Origin: Pseudomonas inefficax
GTDB lineage: Bacteria > Pseudomonadota > Gammaproteobacteria > Pseudomonadales > Pseudomonadaceae
NCBI RefSeq assembly: GCF_900277125.1
Contig: NZ_OPYN01000184.1
Span: 20,303 to 84,302 of the forward strand
Reading direction: 5' to 3'
DNA length: 64,000 nt
Numbering within the stretch: position 1 is the stretch's first letter; the number at the start of each line of letters is the position of its first letter. Of the stretch, positions 7,485 through 17,024 are shown piece after piece. Position numbers and translations under genes: made by a program. The notes under the pieces were generated by a model. That model was not told the origin of the DNA, did not search any database, and saw nothing but the letters and a program-made list of their open reading frames with translations.

Positions 7485-9815
7485 TCAGACAGCGATGCCC
7501 TGCTCGCCCAGGAAGGTGACGAAGGCATCTTCGTCCAGCACTTTGACCCCCAACTCGCTCGCCTTGGCCAGCTTGGACCCCGCCCCCGGCCCCGCCACCA
7601 CGCAGTGGGTCTTGCCGGAAACCGAACCCGCCACCTTGGCGCCGAGGCTTTCCAGCTTTTCCTTGGCGATGTCGCGGCTCATGCGCTCCAAGGTACCGGT
7701 CAGCACCCAAGTCTGGCCGGCCAGCGGCAGGCCTTCGGCGACTTTCTTCTCGCTGCTCCAGTGCATGCCGAACGCCAGCAACTGTGCCTCGATGTCCCGG
7801 GCCAGTTTCTGGTTGGCTTCATCCTTGAAGAACTCGCGCACGGCGTCGGCCTGCTTGGCCGCCAGGGCCTGGCGCAGGTCGATGCCGTCGGCGGCAATGA
7901 TCTTCTCCAGGCTGTCGAGCTTGGCCACCAGTTTCTCGGCACCGGTCGGGCCAACCGAGGCGATGTCGAGCTTGGCGATCATGCCGGCCAGCGTGGTGCT
8001 GGCGGCGAACTCGGCAGCCAGCTCGCCTTCGTCCTGCAGTTGCATGCCGCTATCGAGCAATTGCTTGATGACCTTGCGGTTGTGCTCGTCCTCGAAGAAA
8101 TTGTGGATCTCGTACGCCACCTCCAGGCCGATGTCCGGCAGGTAGGTAAGCACCTGCGGCAGCGCCTGCTGCACGCGCGCCAGGCTGCCCAGCGAGCGGG
8201 CCAGTACCTTGGCGGTCTCCTCGCCTACGTCCGGGATGCCCAGGGCGTAGATGAAGCGCGCCAGGCTCGGGCGCTTGCTGGCTTCGATGGCATCCAGCAG
8301 CTTCTTGCTGGACACCTCGGCAAAGCCTTCCAGGCCGACGATCTGGTCGAACTCCAGCTTGTACAGGTCGGCCGGCGGACCGATCAGGCCTTCGTCCACC
8401 AACTGCTCGACGCTTTTCTCACCCAAGCCGTCGATGTCCATGGCGCGGCGCGACACGTAATGGATGATCGCCTGCTTGAGCTGGGCGCCACAGGCCAGGC
8501 GACCGACGCAGCGGTACACCGCGCCCTCGCTGGTGGTTTCCTTGCCCTTGCTACGCTTGACCAGCTGGGTACGCTCGACCTGCGAGCCGCATACCGGGCA
8601 TTCACTCGGCACCTGCACCGGGCGTGCATCTTCCGGACGCCGCTCCAGCACCACCTGCATCACCTGCGGAATCACGTCACCGGCGCGGCGGATGATCACC
8701 GTGTCGCCAATGCGCAGGCCCAGGCGGGCGATCTCGTCCATGTTGTGCAGGGTGGCGTTGGACACGGTCACACCGGCTACCTTGACCGGCTTCAGTCGTG
8801 CCACGGGCGTTACCGCGCCGGTGCGGCCGACCTGGAACTCGACATCCAGCACCTCGGTCAGCTCTTCCATGGCCGGGAACTTGTGGGCAATCGCCCAGCG
8901 CGGCTCACGTGCGCGGAAGCCCAGTTCGCGCTGGGCGGCCAGGCTGTTGACCTTGAACACCACGCCATCGATTTCGTAAGGCAGGCTGTTGCGTCGCTCG
9001 CCGATGTCGCGGTAGTAGGCCAGGCATTCTTCGATGCCGGCGGCATGCTTGAGTTCGCGGCTTATCGGCAGGCCCCAGGCCTTGAGCTGCTCGAGGATGC
9101 CGATGTGGCTGTCGCCAATGCTCGCGGACACCTGGCCGACGCCATAGCAGCAGAACTCCAACGGGCGGCTGGCGGTGATTTTCGAATCCAGCTGACGCAA
9201 GCTGCCGGCTGCGGCGTTGCGCGGGTTGGCGAAGGTCTTGCCGCCGGCTTCGGCCTGGGCGGCGTTGAGCCGGTCGAAACCGGCCTTGCTCATGTACACC
9301 TCGCCGCGCACCTCCAGCACCGCCGGCCACCCCTGGCCTTGCAGTTTGAGCGGGATGTTGCGCACGGTGCGCACGTTGGCACTGATGTCTTCGCCGGTGG
9401 TGCCGTCGCCACGGGTGGCGCCCTGCACCAGCTGGCCGTCGCGGTACAACAAGCTCACCGCCAGGCCGTCGAGCTTGGGCTCGCAGCTGTAGTCGACCGC
9501 ACCGGGCTGATCAAGCCCGTCTACCACCCGGCGGCCGAATTCACGCAGGTCGGCCTCTTCGAAAGCGTTGCCCAGGCTGAGCATGGGCACTTCGTGGCGC
9601 ACCTGGCTGAACGCGGACAGGGCTTCGCCACCAACGCGCTGGGTGGGCGAGTCAGGGGTCACCAGGTGCGGGTGTTCGGCTTCAAGCGCCTTGAGCTCGT
9701 TGAACAGGCGGTCGTATTCGGCATCGGGCACGCTTGGCTCGTCGAGCACGTAGTAGCGGTAGTTGTGCTGGTCGAGCTCGGCACGCAGTTCGTGGATACG
9801 GGTTTCGGCGGTCAT
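7485..9815 (-). CDS. ligA: NAD-dependent DNA ligase
   Basis: Seals nicks in duplex DNA using NAD+; essential for replication and repair. 776 residues. The adenylation domain carries the KLDG motif (CEPKLDGLAV) with nucleophile Lys 114. The OB fold is followed by a C4 zinc finger (CPVCGSQV ... CVGRLACGAQL), HhH repeats and a C-terminal BRCT domain (AGQTWVLTGTL...KVAGSVSGKTHCVVAGPGAGSKLAKA). It is about 100 residues longer than E. coli LigA. The extra material is an additional alpha-helical segment before the BRCT domain, as in other Pseudomonas ligases. The start MTAETRIHEL at 9815 is preferred over the ATG seven codons upstream. Confidence 0.97.
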   Translation of the reverse strand: MTAETRIHELRAELDQHNYRYYVLDEPSVPDAEYDRLFNELKALEAEHPHLVTPDSPTQRVGGEALSAFSQVRHEVPMLSLGNAFEEADLREFGRRVVDGLDQPGAVDYSCEPKLDGLAVSLLYRDGQLVQGATRGDGTTGEDISANVRTVRNIPLKLQGQGWPAVLEVRGEVYMSKAGFDRLNAAQAEAGGKTFANPRNAAAGSLRQLDSKITASRPLEFCCYGVGQVSASIGDSHIGILEQLKAWGLPISRELKHAAGIEECLAYYRDIGERRNSLPYEIDGVVFKVNSLAAQRELGFRAREPRWAIAHKFPAMEELTEVLDVEFQVGRTGAVTPVARLKPVKVAGVTVSNATLHNMDEIARLGLRIGDTVIIRRAGDVIPQVMQVVLERRPEDARPVQVPSECPVCGSQVERTQLVKRSKGKETTSEGAVYRCVGRLACGAQLKQAIIHYVSRRAMDIDGLGEKSVEQLVDEGLIGPPADLYKLEFDQIVGLEGFAEVSSKKLLDAIEASKRPSLARFIYALGIPDVGEETAKVLARSLGSLARVQQALPQVLTYLPDIGLEVAYEIHNFFEDEHNRKVIKQLLDSGMQLQDEGELAAEFAASTTLAGMIAKLDIASVGPTGAEKLVAKLDSLEKIIAADGIDLRQALAAKQADAVREFFKDEANQKLARDIEAQLLAFGMHWSSEKKVAEGLPLAGQTWVLTGTLERMSRDIAKEKLESLGAKVAGSVSGKTHCVVAGPGAGSKLAKASELGVKVLDEDAFVTFLGEQGIAV

Positions 9816-9883
9816 GGGATTTGTCTTCTCTTGCAAAGCAAAAGAGCAGCCTGGGGGTGGTGCCTGGTGTTCAGGGTTTTATT

Positions 9884-9994
9884 GCCTGTGCCTGCCTCTT
9901 CGCGGGTAAACCCGCTCCCACAGGGACTCCACTGCCCTTGCGGTTTGTGGTATCCCTGTGGGAGCGGGTTTACCCGCGAAGAGGCCGGCACAGG
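9884..9994. repeat. REP pair (inverted)
   Basis: CTCTTCGCGGGTAAACCCGC ... GCGGGTTTACCCGCGAAGAG, the most common P. putida-type REP pair, lies between ligA and zipA. Confidence 0.88.
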
Positions 9995-10053
9995 ACAACA
10001 GCATCACCCGAACCGACCAGCACGCCCTCAGGCTGCTCTTTCGTCTGGATCTG

Positions 10054-10944
10054 TCAGCGCTTCTGGGTCAGCGCACGGCGCTCAAACTCGACGATGCGCT
10101 GGCGGTAGTGCTCGATGGTCTGGGCAGTCAGCACGCTGCGCTGGTCGTCCTTGAGCTCACCGTTCAGTTCGTGCGCCAGCTTGCGCGCCGCAGCCACCAT
10201 CACGTCGAAGGCCTGCTTCGGATGACGCGGGCCCGGCAGGCCGAGGAAGAAGCTTACCGCGCGGGTGCTGAAGTGGTCGATGTCGTCCAGGTCGAACACA
10301 CCGGGCTTGACGGCGTTGGCCATGGAGAACAGCACCTCGCCGTGACCGGCCATGCTCTCGTGACGGTGGAAGATGTCCATTTCACCGAAGCGCAGGCCGC
10401 TTTCCAGGATGTTCTGCAGCAGCGCCGGGCCCTTGAAGCCACTCTCGTCGCGGGAGATGACGCTGATCACCAGTACCTCCTCAGCCGGCGGCAGCTCCTT
10501 GACGCTGCTGCTGGCAGGCGCCGCACCGTTGCTGCGGGTATTTTCCGCGGCAAAGTCGTCATCGCTGTCGGCAAACAGGTCGGGCTCGCGCGGCTCGGCG
10601 CTCAGGTTCAGGTCGCCCTGCTGTGCATCTGCAGCCGCGGTGGCGCGCTTGCCGCGCTTGGCAGCCTTGGCCGGTTTGGGCTCACGCTCGCGATCACGCG
10701 CAGAAGCGCTGAGCGACGGCAGGTCGCTTTCATCCAGCTCAGGCTCCTTGTGGGTATCCAGCACCCGCGACGGGCCAAGCACTTCGGCATTGCCCTCTTC
10801 GTCCGGCAGGTTGGAATAACTGCGATCCAGACGGAATTTCAACTTGCCTTTCCCGCCGCGCATGCGGCGCCAGCCGTCGAAAAGAATCCCGGCAATGACA
10901 ATGATGCCGATGACGATCAGCCACTCGCGCAGACCGATTTCCAT
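10054..10944 (-). CDS. zipA: cell division protein ZipA
   Basis: Inner-membrane division protein that tethers FtsZ. 296 residues. A single N-terminal membrane anchor (EWLIVIGIIVIAGILFDGW) is followed by a charged, Pro/Ala-rich linker (about residues 40-150). The C-terminal FtsZ-binding ZipA domain follows (VLVISVISRDESGFKGPALLQ ... LPGPRHPKQAFDVMVAAAR). The ATG at 10944 gives the usual MEIGLREWL N-terminus. It lies between smc and ligA on the same strand, the standard Pseudomonas order, so smc-zipA-ligA may be one transcription unit. Confidence 0.95.
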   Translation of the reverse strand: MEIGLREWLIVIGIIVIAGILFDGWRRMRGGKGKLKFRLDRSYSNLPDEEGNAEVLGPSRVLDTHKEPELDESDLPSLSASARDREREPKPAKAAKRGKRATAAADAQQGDLNLSAEPREPDLFADSDDDFAAENTRSNGAAPASSSVKELPPAEEVLVISVISRDESGFKGPALLQNILESGLRFGEMDIFHRHESMAGHGEVLFSMANAVKPGVFDLDDIDHFSTRAVSFFLGLPGPRHPKQAFDVMVAAARKLAHELNGELKDDQRSVLTAQTIEHYRQRIVEFERRALTQKR

Positions 10945-11149
10945 GTAATCCCGTGCCTCTATAAAAATATGCTTGAAAACAAAGGGTTCAAAGCCCTTTA
11001 ACACGTGGCGCCAACTCTATGTTCTGACAGGCGTTTTACCCACGCAAAAAACGAGTGACATTAAGCTAGCACGACCAAAGACAACTTTACACCGTCTGTC
11101 GCACATGGCGGGGGCATTTCGCTACAGAATATGCCCTTATCGTCGAGCA

Positions 11150-14100
11150 TCAGGCGTCGACCATGGCCATGGCCTCCTCCACATCGACGGCAACCAGACG
11201 CGAACACCCTGGTTCATGCATGGTCACCCCCATCAATTGGTCCGCCATTTCCATGGCAATCTTGTTATGGGTGATGTAGATGAACTGCACGCTTTCACTC
11301 ATTTCCTTGACCAGACGGGCGTAACGCCCGACGTTGGCATCGTCCAGCGGCGCGTCGACCTCATCGAGCATGCAGAACGGTGCGGGGTTCAACTTGAAGA
11401 TGGCAAACACCAGCGCCAATGCGGTCAGTGCCTTCTCGCCGCCGGACAGCAGATGGATGGTGCTGTTCTTCTTGCCCGGTGGCCGCGCCATGATCGTTAC
11501 CCCTGTATCGAGTAGATCTTCGCCCGTCAGTTCCAGATAAGCGCTGCCACCACCGAAAACTTTTGGGAAAAGTGCCTGTAATCCGGCATTTATCTGATCA
11601 AAGGTATCCTTGAAGCGGTTGCGGGTTTCCTTGTCGATCTTGCGAATGACGTTTTCCAGGGTTTCCAGGGCTTCGACCAGGTCGGCGTCCTGGGCGTCCA
11701 GGTAGCGCTTGCGCTCGGACTGCTGCTCGTACTCCTCGATGGCCGCCAGGTTGATCGCCCCCAGGCGCTGGATACGCGCCTCGAGCTGTTCCAGTTCCTG
11801 TTCGGTGCCTTGCTCGCTGGCCTCTGCTTCCAGAGTGGCGAGCACGCCTTGCAGGTCGTAGCCATCGGCCAGCAACTGCTCCTGCAAGGTCTTGCGCCGC
11901 ACATCCAGGCCCTGGCATTCCAGGCGCAGCTGCTCCAGCTGGCCACGCAGCAGCTGGGCCTGTTGCTCGGCCTGGGTACGGCGCTTTTCGGCGTCACGCA
12001 GTTCGCGGTCGGCTTCGTCCATGTGCAGGCGGGCCTGGCGCATTTCCTCGTCGACGCTCATGCGCCGCTCCAGCAGTTCTTCCAGCTTCAGGCGCAGCTC
12101 TTCCTGCGGGGCTTCGCCCTCCTCCAGGTTCAGGCTCAGTTGCTCCTGGCGCTCGGTCAGGCGCGCGGCCTGCTGTTCCAGGCGCTCCAGGGCCTGCCGG
12201 GTGGAATCGTGCTGGGCACGCAACGAGCCCAGGCGAACAGCCAGCTGGTGGGCGTGATCCTTGTGCTGACGGGCCTCCTGACGCACCCGATCGAGGCTTT
12301 CGCGCAGGGTGTCGCGGCGGGCCATCAATTGCTCGCGCTGCTCGGTGTCCTGGGCCATCAGCTCCAGGGCCTCCTGCAGCAGCAGGCGGGCTTCGCCCAG
12401 TTGCTCGTGCTCAAGGGCGCGCTGTTCTTCCAGTTCAGCCAGCTCTTCCTGCAGGCGCCGGCGGCGCAGCTCGACCTGCTCGGCACGTGCGCGACCAGCC
12501 GACAGGCTGGCCTTCAGTTCGCCATGCAGACGGTTTTCTTCCTGGGTGCGGCGACGCAGCTGCTCACGCTGTTCTTCCAGGTCCAGCTGCTGCTCGCGCA
12601 GGGCCTGCAGTTGCTGCTCCAATTGCTCAAGCGCCGCTTCCTGCTCCAGTTGCTGCTGGCCCAGACGCTCGATCTCCTGGCCGCGTGCCAGCACGCCGCC
12701 TTCGGCTTCGCCGCCACGGCGCACCCGCAGGAAGTGCCGGCCAACCCAATAGCCATCGCGGCTGACCAGGCTCTGGCCTTCGCCGAGCGAGGCGCGCTGC
12801 GCCAGTGCCTGGGCAAGGTCTTCCACGGGCTTGACCTGGCCCAGCCAGGGCGCCAGGTCGACCCGGCCTTCGACCTTTTCCAGCAGGCTGCCGGGCAGCG
12901 ACGAGCCGGTACCGCTGGCCAGCAGCAGGCGCAACTCGCCCTGCTCCAGGCCGGTAAAATCGAGGTTACCGAGGTCGTCCACCAGCACAGCCTGCAGGTC
13001 GGCGCCGAGCACGGTTTCTACCGCAAGCTCCCAGCCCGGCTCTACCCGCAACCCTTCAGCCAGCCGCGGCTGTTGCTCCAGGCCTTGGTCGTGCAGCCAG
13101 TGCGCAGCACCTGCACCCGGCTCCAGGGCGGCCTGCTGCAAGGCTTCGAGCGAGGCCAGGCGGCCGCCCAGGCGCTGCAGGTCGCCCTGTGCCTGTTGCT
13201 GGGCCTGGGTGGCCTGTTGCAGTTGCTCACGTGCGCCCTCCAGGCGCTCGACCACCTGCTCTTCCGACAACTGCAACTCTTCCAGCAACATTTCGCTGCT
13301 GGCCAGCTGCTCGGCCAGTTCGAGCATGGCCGCATCCTGCGGTTCGCTGCCCAGCAGCTCACGCTCTTCGCCCATCTTGCGCTGGCGCTCGGCCTGGCGC
13401 TCCAGGCTGGTTTCCAGCTGTAGCAGGCGCGCCTGCTGCACTTCGGCCTGGCGCCGGGGCTCGGCGGAACGGCTGTTGAAGCTGTCCCACTGCTCTTGCC
13501 AGCCGTGCATGCCCAGCTCGGCTTCTTCAAGGGCAGCGGCGGCTTCTTCGGCAGCGGCCAGGGTCATTTCCTGCTCGGGTTCGAGCATGGCCAGCTCTTC
13601 GCCCAAGGTAGCCAGCAGGGTACGGTCGTGGCCCAGGTGCGACTCGGTCTCCAGGCGCGTGCGCTCGGCTTCCTTGAAGTCATCCTGCAACTGGCGCAGC
13701 CGTTGCTGGCCGTGCTGGATGCTCTGCTCGACCCGGGCGATGTCACCGGCCACCGAGTAGAAGCGGCCCTGCACCTGATTGAAGCGCTCGGACAATTCGT
13801 GATGGCCATCGCGCAGGCGCTCGATGCTGGCATCGGCATTGCGCTGCTCGGCCACCAGCGCCTCATGGGCTACATCCTGGTCACCGATCACCGCCTCGCG
13901 CTGGCGCACCCGATCGTCCAGGTCACGCCAGCGCAAGGCCGACAGGCGAGCCTTCAGCTGGCGTTCCTGGGCTTTGTATTCGCGGTACTTCTCAGCCGCC
14001 TGGGCCTGGCGGTGCAGGCGTTCCAGCTGGCGCTCCAGTTCTTCGCGCAGGTCGGTCAGGCGCGCCAGGTTCTCCTGGGTGCGGCGGATGCGGCTCTCGG

Positions 14101-14638
14101 TTTCACGGCGGCGCTCCTTGTACTTGGAGATGCCGGCAGCTTCCTCGATGAAGTTGCGCAGTTCTTCGGGCTTGGCCTCGATCAGCTTGGAGATCATGCC
14201 CTGCTCGATGATCGAGTAGCTGCGCGGCCCCAGGCCGGTGCCGAGGAAGATATCGGTGATATCGCGCCGACGGCACTTGGTGCCGTTGAGGTAGTAGCTG
14301 TTCTGCCCGTCGCGGGTGACCTTGCGGCGGATCGAGATCTCGGCGTAGGCGGCATATTCGCCGACCAGGGTGGTTTCGCTGTTGTCGAACACCAGCTCGA
14401 TGCTGGCCTGGCTGACCGGCTTGCGGCCACTGGAGCCATTGAAGATGACATCGGTCATCGACTCGCCGCGCAGGTTCTTCGCCGAGCTCTCGCCCATCAC
14501 CCAGCGCACGGCATCGATGATGTTGGACTTGCCACAGCCGTTGGGGCCGACCACGGCCGCCATGTTGCTGGGGAAGTTGACCGTGGTCGGGTCGACGAAC
14601 GACTTGAACCCGGCGAGGCGAATGCACTTCAGGCGCAT
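11150..14638 (-). CDS. smc: chromosome segregation protein SMC
   Basis: ATPase of the SMC-Scp condensin complex, 1162 residues, close to the family norm. The Walker A motif GPNGCGKSN is at residues 31-39. Long coiled coils (residues ~170-500 and ~660-990) flank a hinge around 510-640. The ABC signature LLSGGEKALTALAL and Walker B CMLDEVDAPLDDANV are in the C-terminal head. The Glu/Gln/Leu-rich coils are clear. It is 3 bp downstream of a GntR regulator gene on the same strand, an unusually tight spacing that suggests co-transcription. Confidence 0.97.
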   Translation of the reverse strand: MRLKCIRLAGFKSFVDPTTVNFPSNMAAVVGPNGCGKSNIIDAVRWVMGESSAKNLRGESMTDVIFNGSSGRKPVSQASIELVFDNSETTLVGEYAAYAEISIRRKVTRDGQNSYYLNGTKCRRRDITDIFLGTGLGPRSYSIIEQGMISKLIEAKPEELRNFIEEAAGISKYKERRRETESRIRRTQENLARLTDLREELERQLERLHRQAQAAEKYREYKAQERQLKARLSALRWRDLDDRVRQREAVIGDQDVAHEALVAEQRNADASIERLRDGHHELSERFNQVQGRFYSVAGDIARVEQSIQHGQQRLRQLQDDFKEAERTRLETESHLGHDRTLLATLGEELAMLEPEQEMTLAAAEEAAAALEEAELGMHGWQEQWDSFNSRSAEPRRQAEVQQARLLQLETSLERQAERQRKMGEERELLGSEPQDAAMLELAEQLASSEMLLEELQLSEEQVVERLEGAREQLQQATQAQQQAQGDLQRLGGRLASLEALQQAALEPGAGAAHWLHDQGLEQQPRLAEGLRVEPGWELAVETVLGADLQAVLVDDLGNLDFTGLEQGELRLLLASGTGSSLPGSLLEKVEGRVDLAPWLGQVKPVEDLAQALAQRASLGEGQSLVSRDGYWVGRHFLRVRRGGEAEGGVLARGQEIERLGQQQLEQEAALEQLEQQLQALREQQLDLEEQREQLRRRTQEENRLHGELKASLSAGRARAEQVELRRRRLQEELAELEEQRALEHEQLGEARLLLQEALELMAQDTEQREQLMARRDTLRESLDRVRQEARQHKDHAHQLAVRLGSLRAQHDSTRQALERLEQQAARLTERQEQLSLNLEEGEAPQEELRLKLEELLERRMSVDEEMRQARLHMDEADRELRDAEKRRTQAEQQAQLLRGQLEQLRLECQGLDVRRKTLQEQLLADGYDLQGVLATLEAEASEQGTEQELEQLEARIQRLGAINLAAIEEYEQQSERKRYLDAQDADLVEALETLENVIRKIDKETRNRFKDTFDQINAGLQALFPKVFGGGSAYLELTGEDLLDTGVTIMARPPGKKNSTIHLLSGGEKALTALALVFAIFKLNPAPFCMLDEVDAPLDDANVGRYARLVKEMSESVQFIYITHNKIAMEMADQLMGVTMHEPGCSRLVAVDVEEAMAMVDA

Positions 14639-14641
14639 CGG

Positions 14642-15301
14642 TCAGCCTCGGGCCAACGCCGCCAGCACCAGTTCGCAGCTGCGCTGGCCATAGGCAGTGA
14701 GCACCTCGCGAATGCGCGGCAGATCGCGGGCGATCACGGCGTCGAGCAGGCGGGCGAACAGGTCCAGATAATCGATCATGTTGGCCTGGCGCTGGTCCAG
14801 CGACAGGTAATAGGCACGGCTCATCGCCGGCTGCAGGTTTTCCACGGTTTCCTGCAGGAACGGGTTGTCAGCGAACGGATAGGCCGCCCGCATGACCGCG
14901 AAGCTGTCGGCGACGAAGGCCTTGATGTCCAGTTGGTCATGGGCCCGCTGCAAGCGCTGCTGGATCTCCAGGAACGGGCGCAGGTCTGCATCGGTGCGCC
15001 ATTTTTGCGCAACCGCGTTACCCAGCAGGATGTAGAACTCGCCCATCAGTGCGCACAGGCTACGCACGCTGCGCTCGTCGAGTTCGGTCACATGGGCACC
15101 CCGGCGCGGCAGGATCGCTACCAGGTGCCGACGTTCGAGAATCAGCAGCGCCTCGCGCACCGAGCCGCGGCTGACATTCAGCGCCTGGGTGACCTTCTGC
15201 TCCTGGATACGCTCGCCTGGCGCCAGCTCGCCGCGAATGATGCGTTCGGCCAGGTAATCGGCAATCTGCTCGGAGAGGCTGTCCGGGGCCTTGAACGTCA
15301 T
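14642..15301 (-). CDS. GntR family (FCD) transcriptional regulator
   Basis: A 219-residue regulator. The N-terminal winged HTH (LSEQIADYLAERIIRGELAPGERIQEQKVTQALNVSRGSVREALLILERRHLV) belongs to the FadR/GntR class, and the C-terminal FCD domain is all-helical with metal/ligand-binding Asp and His positions. It is divergent from xdhA with a 268-base shared promoter region, so it is a candidate regulator of the xanthine dehydrogenase genes. It could also act elsewhere, because it is also tightly linked to smc. The effector is unknown. Confidence 0.85.
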   Translation of the reverse strand: MTFKAPDSLSEQIADYLAERIIRGELAPGERIQEQKVTQALNVSRGSVREALLILERRHLVAILPRRGAHVTELDERSVRSLCALMGEFYILLGNAVAQKWRTDADLRPFLEIQQRLQRAHDQLDIKAFVADSFAVMRAAYPFADNPFLQETVENLQPAMSRAYYLSLDQRQANMIDYLDLFARLLDAVIARDLPRIREVLTAYGQRSCELVLAALARG

Positions 15302-15478
15302 GGTTTTCCTTCAAAATCATTGAACTGGGCACAAGCAGCGAATTGTAGCGTACTTGACCGTTGATCGCGCAGAGGGGCCAGGGGGTTTATTTGACCCGAC
15401 AGGCAACCCCGAGCGCGGCGCAATCTATGCTTGGCATATGGGCAATGTGAGCCGTTGGGCAGCGACATGAGCAATTTC

Positions 15479-15530
15479 CTGACCTTTGAGTCAGAAATTT
15501 ATTGACCAGCAGGACAGCTCTTGCTTAGAG
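15479..15530 (+). promoter_or_regulatory. putative xdhA promoter with upstream dyad
   Basis: TTGACC (15502-15507) and TTAGAG (15525-15530), 17 bases apart, precede xdhA. A small dyad CTGAC-N6-GTCAG (15479-15494) lies just upstream of the -35 and could bind the divergent GntR regulator. The rest of the 15302-15569 gap shows nothing clear. Confidence 0.4.
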
Positions 15531-15569
15531 TCCGCCCAACAACAATAAAACCATTGCGAGGCCATCCCC

Positions 15570-17024
15570 GTGATCCAGTTTCTCGTCAACCAGGAGCTGC
15601 GTAGTGAGCATGCCCTGGACCCGAACATGACGGTGCTGCAGTACCTGCGTGAGCACCTGGGCAAACCTGGCACCAAGGAGGGCTGCGCCAGTGGTGACTG
15701 CGGCGCCTGCACCGTGGTGGTCGGCGAACTGACCCAGGACGACCAGGGCAACGACAGCCTGCGCTACCGCAGCCTCAACTCGTGCCTGACCTTTGTTTCG
15801 TCGCTGCACGGCAAGCAACTGATCAGCGTCGAGGGTCTCAAGCACCAGGGCCAACTGCACAGCGTGCAACAGGCCATGGCCGATTGCCATGGCTCACAGT
15901 GCGGCTTCTGCACACCCGGCTTCGTCATGTCGCTGTTCGCCCTGCAGAAGAACAGCAATGGCCCCGACCTGCACCAGGCCCAGGAAGCCCTGGCCGGCAA
16001 CCTGTGCCGCTGCACCGGCTACCGGCCGATCCTCGACGCCGCCGAGCAGAGCTGCCGCCAGCCCTGCCGCGACCAGTTCGATGCCCAGCAGGCACAGACC
16101 ATCAGCCGCCTGAAAGCCATTGCGCCAACCCAGACCGGCGAACTGAACAGCGGCGACAAGCGCTGCCTGGTGCCGCTGACCGTGGCCGACCTGGCCGACC
16201 TGTACAGCTCGCACCCCGAAGCGCGGCTGCTGGCCGGCGGTACCGACCTGGCCCTGGAAGTCACCCAGTTCCACAAGACCTTGCCGGTGATGATCTACGT
16301 CGGCCATGTGGCCGAGCTCAAGCGCATCGAGAAGACCGCCAGCCACCTGGAAATCGGCGCCGCCACCCCGCTCACCGACTGCTACGGCGCGCTGAACGAG
16401 GAATACCCGGACTTCGGCGCCCTGCTGCACCGCTTCGCCTCGCTGCAGATCCGCAACCAGGGCACCCTGGGCGGCAATATCGGCAACGCTTCGCCAATCG
16501 GCGACTCGCCACCCCTGCTGATTGCCCTGGACGCGCAGATCGTCCTGCGCCAGGGCGAGCGTCAGCGGGTGATGCCGCTGGAAGACTATTTCATCGACTA
16601 CCGCATCACTGCCCGCCAGGACAGCGAGTTCATCGAGAAGATCATCGTGCCGCGCGCTACCAGCGACTGGGGGTTCCGCGCCTATAAAGTGTCCAAACGC
16701 CTGGACGACGACATTTCTGCGGTGTGCGGTGCCTTCAACCTGAGCATCGAAAACGGCGTGGTCAGCGGTGTGCGCATCGCCTTCGGCGGCATGGCGGCGA
16801 TCCCCAAACGGGCCCGTGCCTGCGAAGCAGCGCTGCGCGGCAAGCCTTGGAACCAGGCCGCCATCGAGCGCGCCTGCCAGGCCCTGGCCGAAGACTTCAC
16901 CCCGCTCAGCGATTTCCGCGCCAGCAAGGAATACCGCCTGCTGACCGCGCAGAACCTGCTGCGCAAGTACTTCATCGAACAGCAAACGCCGTACATCGAA
17001 ACTCGGGTGACCGCTTATGTCTAA
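15570..17024 (+). CDS. xdhA: xanthine dehydrogenase small subunit (Fe-S/FAD)
   Basis: Electron-transfer subunit of the molybdenum enzyme that oxidises hypoxanthine and xanthine to urate. 484 residues. The N-terminal plant-type [2Fe-2S] site (CASGDCGAC from Cys 39) is followed by the second cluster (CGFCTPGF ... NLCRCTGYRPI). The FAD-binding domain carries LLAGGTDLALEVTQ and QIRNQGTLGGNIGNASPIGD, and ends with the CO dehydrogenase flavoprotein C-terminal domain. Translation starts at GTG 15570 with GCGAGG upstream. The gene overlaps xdhB by 8 bases, which implies translational coupling. Confidence 0.96.
   Translation: MIQFLVNQELRSEHALDPNMTVLQYLREHLGKPGTKEGCASGDCGACTVVVGELTQDDQGNDSLRYRSLNSCLTFVSSLHGKQLISVEGLKHQGQLHSVQQAMADCHGSQCGFCTPGFVMSLFALQKNSNGPDLHQAQEALAGNLCRCTGYRPILDAAEQSCRQPCRDQFDAQQAQTISRLKAIAPTQTGELNSGDKRCLVPLTVADLADLYSSHPEARLLAGGTDLALEVTQFHKTLPVMIYVGHVAELKRIEKTASHLEIGAATPLTDCYGALNEEYPDFGALLHRFASLQIRNQGTLGGNIGNASPIGDSPPLLIALDAQIVLRQGERQRVMPLEDYFIDYRITARQDSEFIEKIIVPRATSDWGFRAYKVSKRLDDDISAVCGAFNLSIENGVVSGVRIAFGGMAAIPKRARACEAALRGKPWNQAAIERACQALAEDFTPLSDFRASKEYRLLTAQNLLRKYFIEQQTPYIETRVTAYV

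Noticed and set aside
7365..10154. A 929-codon plus-strand open frame over ligA
   Set aside because: It is the antisense shadow of ligA in high-GC DNA; the minus strand has all ligase motifs and a proper start.
11810..13423. A 537-codon plus-strand frame with leucine-rich composition across smc
   Set aside because: Leucine/glutamine periodicity is the mirror of the Glu/Gln/Leu coiled coils of SMC.
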